A stretch of 64,000 bases of DNA, taken from contig NZ_CVPC01000002.1 in the NCBI RefSeq assembly GCF_001049735.1, positions 1-64,000 on the forward strand, given 5' to 3'. A program made the position numbers and the translations under genes. Shown here piece after piece: positions 61,733 through 64,000 of this stretch. The stretch comes from Nereida ignava. GTDB taxonomy: Bacteria > Pseudomonadota > Alphaproteobacteria > Rhodobacterales > Rhodobacteraceae. Under the pieces are notes generated by a model, which was given only the letters and a program-made list of their open reading frames with translations, did no database searches and had not been told where the DNA came from. The number at the start of each line of letters is the position of its first letter. Within the stretch, counting starts at the first letter, position 1.

Positions 61733-62182
61733 ATGCATCTTTTCAAAGCCACAGTCATCGCAGCCGCTGTTTTCACGGTTACGGCGTGTTCCGAACGGTT
61801 TCGCAACCACGGGTACGCACCCACAGATGGGGATCTGGCCGAAGTGGCCGTTGGGGTTGATACGCGCGATTCTGTGATTGAACGCTTTGGCCCGCCCACA
61901 ACAGGCGGTGTGCGCACGGACAGCGGCATCTATTACGTTCAAAGCCAGTTCCGCCTTTATGCCTACCAAGCCCCAAGCGAGATTGACCGCGAAGTTGTGG
62001 CAATTAGCACAGATGCAGACGGCGTGGTCAGCAATATTGAGCGGTTTACGCTTGAGGACGGCCAAGTGGTTGCCCTGTCGCGGCGCGTCACAGACAGCAA
62101 CATCGAGGGCGTAAGCTTCTTGCGTCAGCTGTTGGGTAACTTGGGCAATCTTGATGCAGGATCACTGCTGGATGACGCTTAA
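61733..62182 (+). CDS. bamE: Outer membrane assembly lipoprotein BamE (SmpA/OmlA)
   Basis: BamE is a small lipoprotein of the BAM complex that folds beta-barrel proteins into the outer membrane. The 149-residue protein has a lipoprotein signal (ATVIAAAVFTVTACSERFR, lipobox VTAC) and the SmpA/OmlA domain (about 35-115: VAVGVDTRDSVIERFGPPTT, GIYYVQSQFRLYAY). It is divergent from the DUF177 gene, a pairing seen in many alphaproteobacteria. Confidence 0.9.
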   Translation: MHLFKATVIAAAVFTVTACSERFRNHGYAPTDGDLAEVAVGVDTRDSVIERFGPPTTGGVRTDSGIYYVQSQFRLYAYQAPSEIDREVVAISTDADGVVSNIERFTLEDGQVVALSRRVTDSNIEGVSFLRQLLGNLGNLDAGSLLDDA

Positions 62183-62198
62183 ACCCCGGCAAACCGCA

Positions 62199-62726
62199 TT
62201 ATTTGTTCAGTGTATTGCGCAATGCACGTTGCATAATCACTGTGTCTACCCATTGACCCAGCTTAAAGCCCACAGCCTGAAGCGTGCCGGTCAGGTGGAA
62301 CCCACGTCCTGCGTGTAGCTGGATCGAGCCGTGGTTTTCGCTGTTCCCTATGACGGCCACCATTTGTGCCCATTCTTTGTCTTCACAGGCCGCGACTAAG
62401 GCCGCTAGCAACGCGCGCCCCACACCGCGCCCCCGGGCGGCAGCATCCACGTAGACAGACGATTCGATAGAATGACGATAGGCAGGGCGCACCCTGTATG
62501 GGCCCGCATATGCGTATCCCATGACCACTCCGTCAATTTCAGCCACCAAATAGGGAAATCCGCCCGCGCGCAGGGCATCAAAGCGGCCGGTCATCTCCGC
62601 TTCGTCGGGGGGTATTTCTTCAAATGTGGCAAGCCCGTGCAGCACCTCATAGGCGTAGATTTGCGTCACAGCAGCCATGTCAGCGGCGGTTGCGGGGCGG
62701 ACAAGCGGTGCGGTGGAGGTGCTCAC
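62199..62726 (-). CDS. GNAT family N-acetyltransferase (phosphinothricin acetyltransferase-like)
   Basis: A 175-residue acetyltransferase with the acetyl-CoA loop ARGRGVGRALLAALVAACED near residue 97, VRPATAADMAAVTQIYAYEV near 9, YAYAGPYRVRPAYRHSIESS near 72 and HAGRGFHLTGTLQAVGFKLG near 137. This set is typical of the Pat/MnaT group acting on amino-acid analogues such as methionine sulphoximine or phosphinothricin. The true substrate is unknown. It lies 6 bp behind msrB on the same strand; both relate to methionine chemistry, but a functional link is speculative. Confidence 0.9.
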   Translation of the reverse strand: MSTSTAPLVRPATAADMAAVTQIYAYEVLHGLATFEEIPPDEAEMTGRFDALRAGGFPYLVAEIDGVVMGYAYAGPYRVRPAYRHSIESSVYVDAAARGRGVGRALLAALVAACEDKEWAQMVAVIGNSENHGSIQLHAGRGFHLTGTLQAVGFKLGQWVDTVIMQRALRNTLNK

Positions 62727-62732
62727 GTTGGG

Positions 62733-63131
62733 TCAGGCCTCGTCTTCGGCGTGAAAAGATAGCGATACGCCGTTGATACAATAGCGCAGACCCGTCGGCG
62801 CAGGCCCGTCAGGGAATACATGGCCCAAATGCCCGTCACAGCGCGCGCAGTGTACTTCTGTGCGGCGCATAAAAAAGCTGTTGTCTGATTTTTCACCGAC
62901 CATTTCTGTATTAATCGGTTGGTAAAAAGAGGGCCATCCTGTGCCGCTTTCAAACTTGTGGGCTTGATCAAAAAGCGGCGCGCCGCAGCCTTTGCACAGG
63001 TAAATACCATCGTCCTTGGGGAAGTTTTCGTTGCTGCCCGCGCGCTCTGTGCCGTGTTTGCGCAGGACTTTATACTCAAGATCATTAAGTTGGGCGCGCC
63101 ATTCCGCGTCGGTTTTGATGACTTTATCCAT
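62733..63131 (-). CDS. msrB: Peptide-methionine (R)-S-oxide reductase
   Basis: MsrB repairs oxidised methionine residues in proteins. The 132-residue protein has the two structural zinc Cys pairs (YLCKGCGAPLFD and VHCARCDGHLGH), SGTGWPSFYQPI near residue 68 and the catalytic Cys in GLRYCINGVSLSF near 117. The start at 63131 (MDKVIKTDAEWRAQL) fits the family; a longer open frame to 63398 does not. It is divergent from olsB. Confidence 0.95.
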   Translation of the reverse strand: MDKVIKTDAEWRAQLNDLEYKVLRKHGTERAGSNENFPKDDGIYLCKGCGAPLFDQAHKFESGTGWPSFYQPINTEMVGEKSDNSFFMRRTEVHCARCDGHLGHVFPDGPAPTGLRYCINGVSLSFHAEDEA

Positions 63132-63243
63132 GGGCTGTCTCCTTGAACGAGGGGCGTTTGGGGGGTGGGTCATGTTTGGTGATGACCTTCGCTTGCAACA
63201 GACATAGGGTGAGCGGGCTGCTTCGCCAAGGAGGGTCGAACAC

Positions 63244-64000
63244 ATGCAACCCCGCGATGCATCTTTTGATGAACCGCTCAGCCCTGCGCCGCCAACGCGC
63301 AGCGCGCCGCGTTTTATCGCGCGGCCTGCATCAGGACCTGCAGAACTGCATGCATTGCAGGCCCTGCGCCACCGCGCGTTTTTTGGCAGTGCGGGCATTG
63401 ATGCAGACCCGTTTGATGCGCTGTCTCAGCATCACGTTGTGGTGGATCATCAACAAGACGGCCGCATTGTTGGGGGCTTTCGAACCCGTGTGTTGCAGCC
63501 AGTGACCACGCCCCAAGGTGCGGCAAGCTATGCAGACAGCTACACAGGCGGCTTTTACGATTTGCGCCCCTTTGCAGAGCGTGGCGATACGGTGCTTGAG
63601 CTGGGCCGTGTTTGCGTGGACCCGAATGTACAAAACGCGGATGTGTTGCGACGCGCGTGGGGGGCGCTGGCCCAGTTGGTGCGTGTGGCAGATGTGGATG
63701 TGATTATCGGGTGTTCAAGCTTTGAAGGCACAGAGATAGCGCGCCACACGGATGTGCTTTGCCACCTTTTTGCCAAACATGGCCGTCAGGGGCATGGCAC
63801 GCCGGTGTTATTGGATGGGCAGGCGGGTGAGATCGCAGGTGGCAAGGCGGTGGCTCTGGCCTCACTTACGCCAACTGGCCAAGTTCTGCGCCCCACAGAT
63901 GTGCCGCCGCTTTTGCGGACCTACCTGCTGATGGGTGGTTGGATCGGGGATCATGCGGTGATTGATCCGCATATGAAGACCACCCATGTTTTCACCGCAC
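63244..64000 (+). CDS. olsB: L-ornithine N-alpha-acyltransferase OlsB-like (cut by window edge)
   Basis: The first 252 codons of a GNAT-type acyltransferase that makes lyso-ornithine lipid from 3-hydroxyacyl-ACP and ornithine; the end lies outside the window. The visible blocks are ELHALQALRHRAFFG near residue 37, DGRIVGGFRTRV near 75, YDLRPFAERGDTVLELGRVC near 107, IIGCSSFEGTEIARH near 160 and YLLMGGWIGDHAVIDP near 230. The ATG at 63244 has GGAGG 8 nt upstream. Ornithine lipids are abundant in Rhodobacterales membranes, replacing phospholipids under phosphate shortage. olsA, often adjacent, would be to the right. Confidence 0.88.
   Translation, partial: MQPRDASFDEPLSPAPPTRSAPRFIARPASGPAELHALQALRHRAFFGSAGIDADPFDALSQHHVVVDHQQDGRIVGGFRTRVLQPVTTPQGAASYADSYTGGFYDLRPFAERGDTVLELGRVCVDPNVQNADVLRRAWGALAQLVRVADVDVIIGCSSFEGTEIARHTDVLCHLFAKHGRQGHGTPVLLDGQAGEIAGGKAVALASLTPTGQVLRPTDVPPLLRTYLLMGGWIGDHAVIDPHMKTTHVFTA

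Noticed and set aside
1-64000. CRISPR arrays, insertion sequences or prophage genes
   Set aside because: No regularly spaced repeats, transposase, terminase, capsid or integrase motifs were seen; the only dispersed repeat is the 21-bp element.

Overview
The window is a stretch of chromosome from an alphaproteobacterium of the order Rhodobacterales, most likely the marine Roseobacter lineage of Rhodobacteraceae. The evidence is gene order and family type: the run trpG-trpD-trpC-moaC-moeA-lexA with 4-bp overlaps, an alphaproteobacterial LexA box (GTTC-N7-GTTC), a class II (B12-dependent) ribonucleotide reductase, a single-cysteine DksA, a double-domain dCTP deaminase, an Entner-Doudoroff edd/eda pair, an ornithine-lipid acyltransferase and a long-form TRAP transporter. 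Nearly all of the sequence is core chromosome. I see no prophage, integrase, transposase, CRISPR array or plasmid gene.

Left part (1-15,700): lexA (cut by the edge), moeA, moaC and trpCDG run leftwards. A divergent polysaccharide deacetylase on the other strand separates them from trpE. A second leftward block follows: a PpiD-like foldase, an aminotransferase, gpt, a LysE exporter and fabI. Rightward come pdxH, a double cold-shock-domain protein, a DUF192 protein and tRNA-Pro(UGG). A 780-bp non-coding stretch with an NrdR-like box, other palindromes and DnaA-box-like sites leads into nrdJ.

Middle (15,700-45,000): nrdJ faces ilvN-ilvB. The ilvB leader encodes a 15-residue peptide with a Val-Val-Val-Ile run followed by an intrinsic terminator, the layout of a transcription attenuator. 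Next comes a response regulator/histidine kinase pair divergent from a TRAP transporter (dctP, dctQ, dctM). At about 24,270 the 5' ends of both the kinase and dctP are missing, so both genes are broken at one junction. Then come bpt, an RDD protein, glnE, eda and edd, an RlmI-like methyltransferase with a solitary PIN protein, an M48 protease, and a leftward cluster of MoxR ATPase, DUF2927 lipoprotein, a 57-residue membrane protein and a VWA protein. dksA, an FAD monooxygenase and exonuclease III close this part.

Right part (45,800-64,000): an ErpA-like protein, a dGTPase-like protein, argS, a SPOR-domain protein, nagZ, scpA-scpB, a 53-residue peptide, dcd and tRNA-Pro(GGG). Then the leftward lipid-synthesis cluster rpmF-plsX-fabH-ihfA-merR, an orphan peptide-type ABC binding protein, a PaiB-like regulator, the DUF177 gene, bamE, a GNAT acetyltransferase, msrB and the start of olsB.

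The most notable observations are the double truncation at about 24,270; a dispersed 21-bp element found four times between genes and differing at only two positions; the ilvB attenuator; a terminator hairpin whose loop holds the apparent start codon of the DUF192 gene; and the MoxR/DUF2927/small-membrane-protein/VWA cluster. I did not find a clearly new defence or mobile system.
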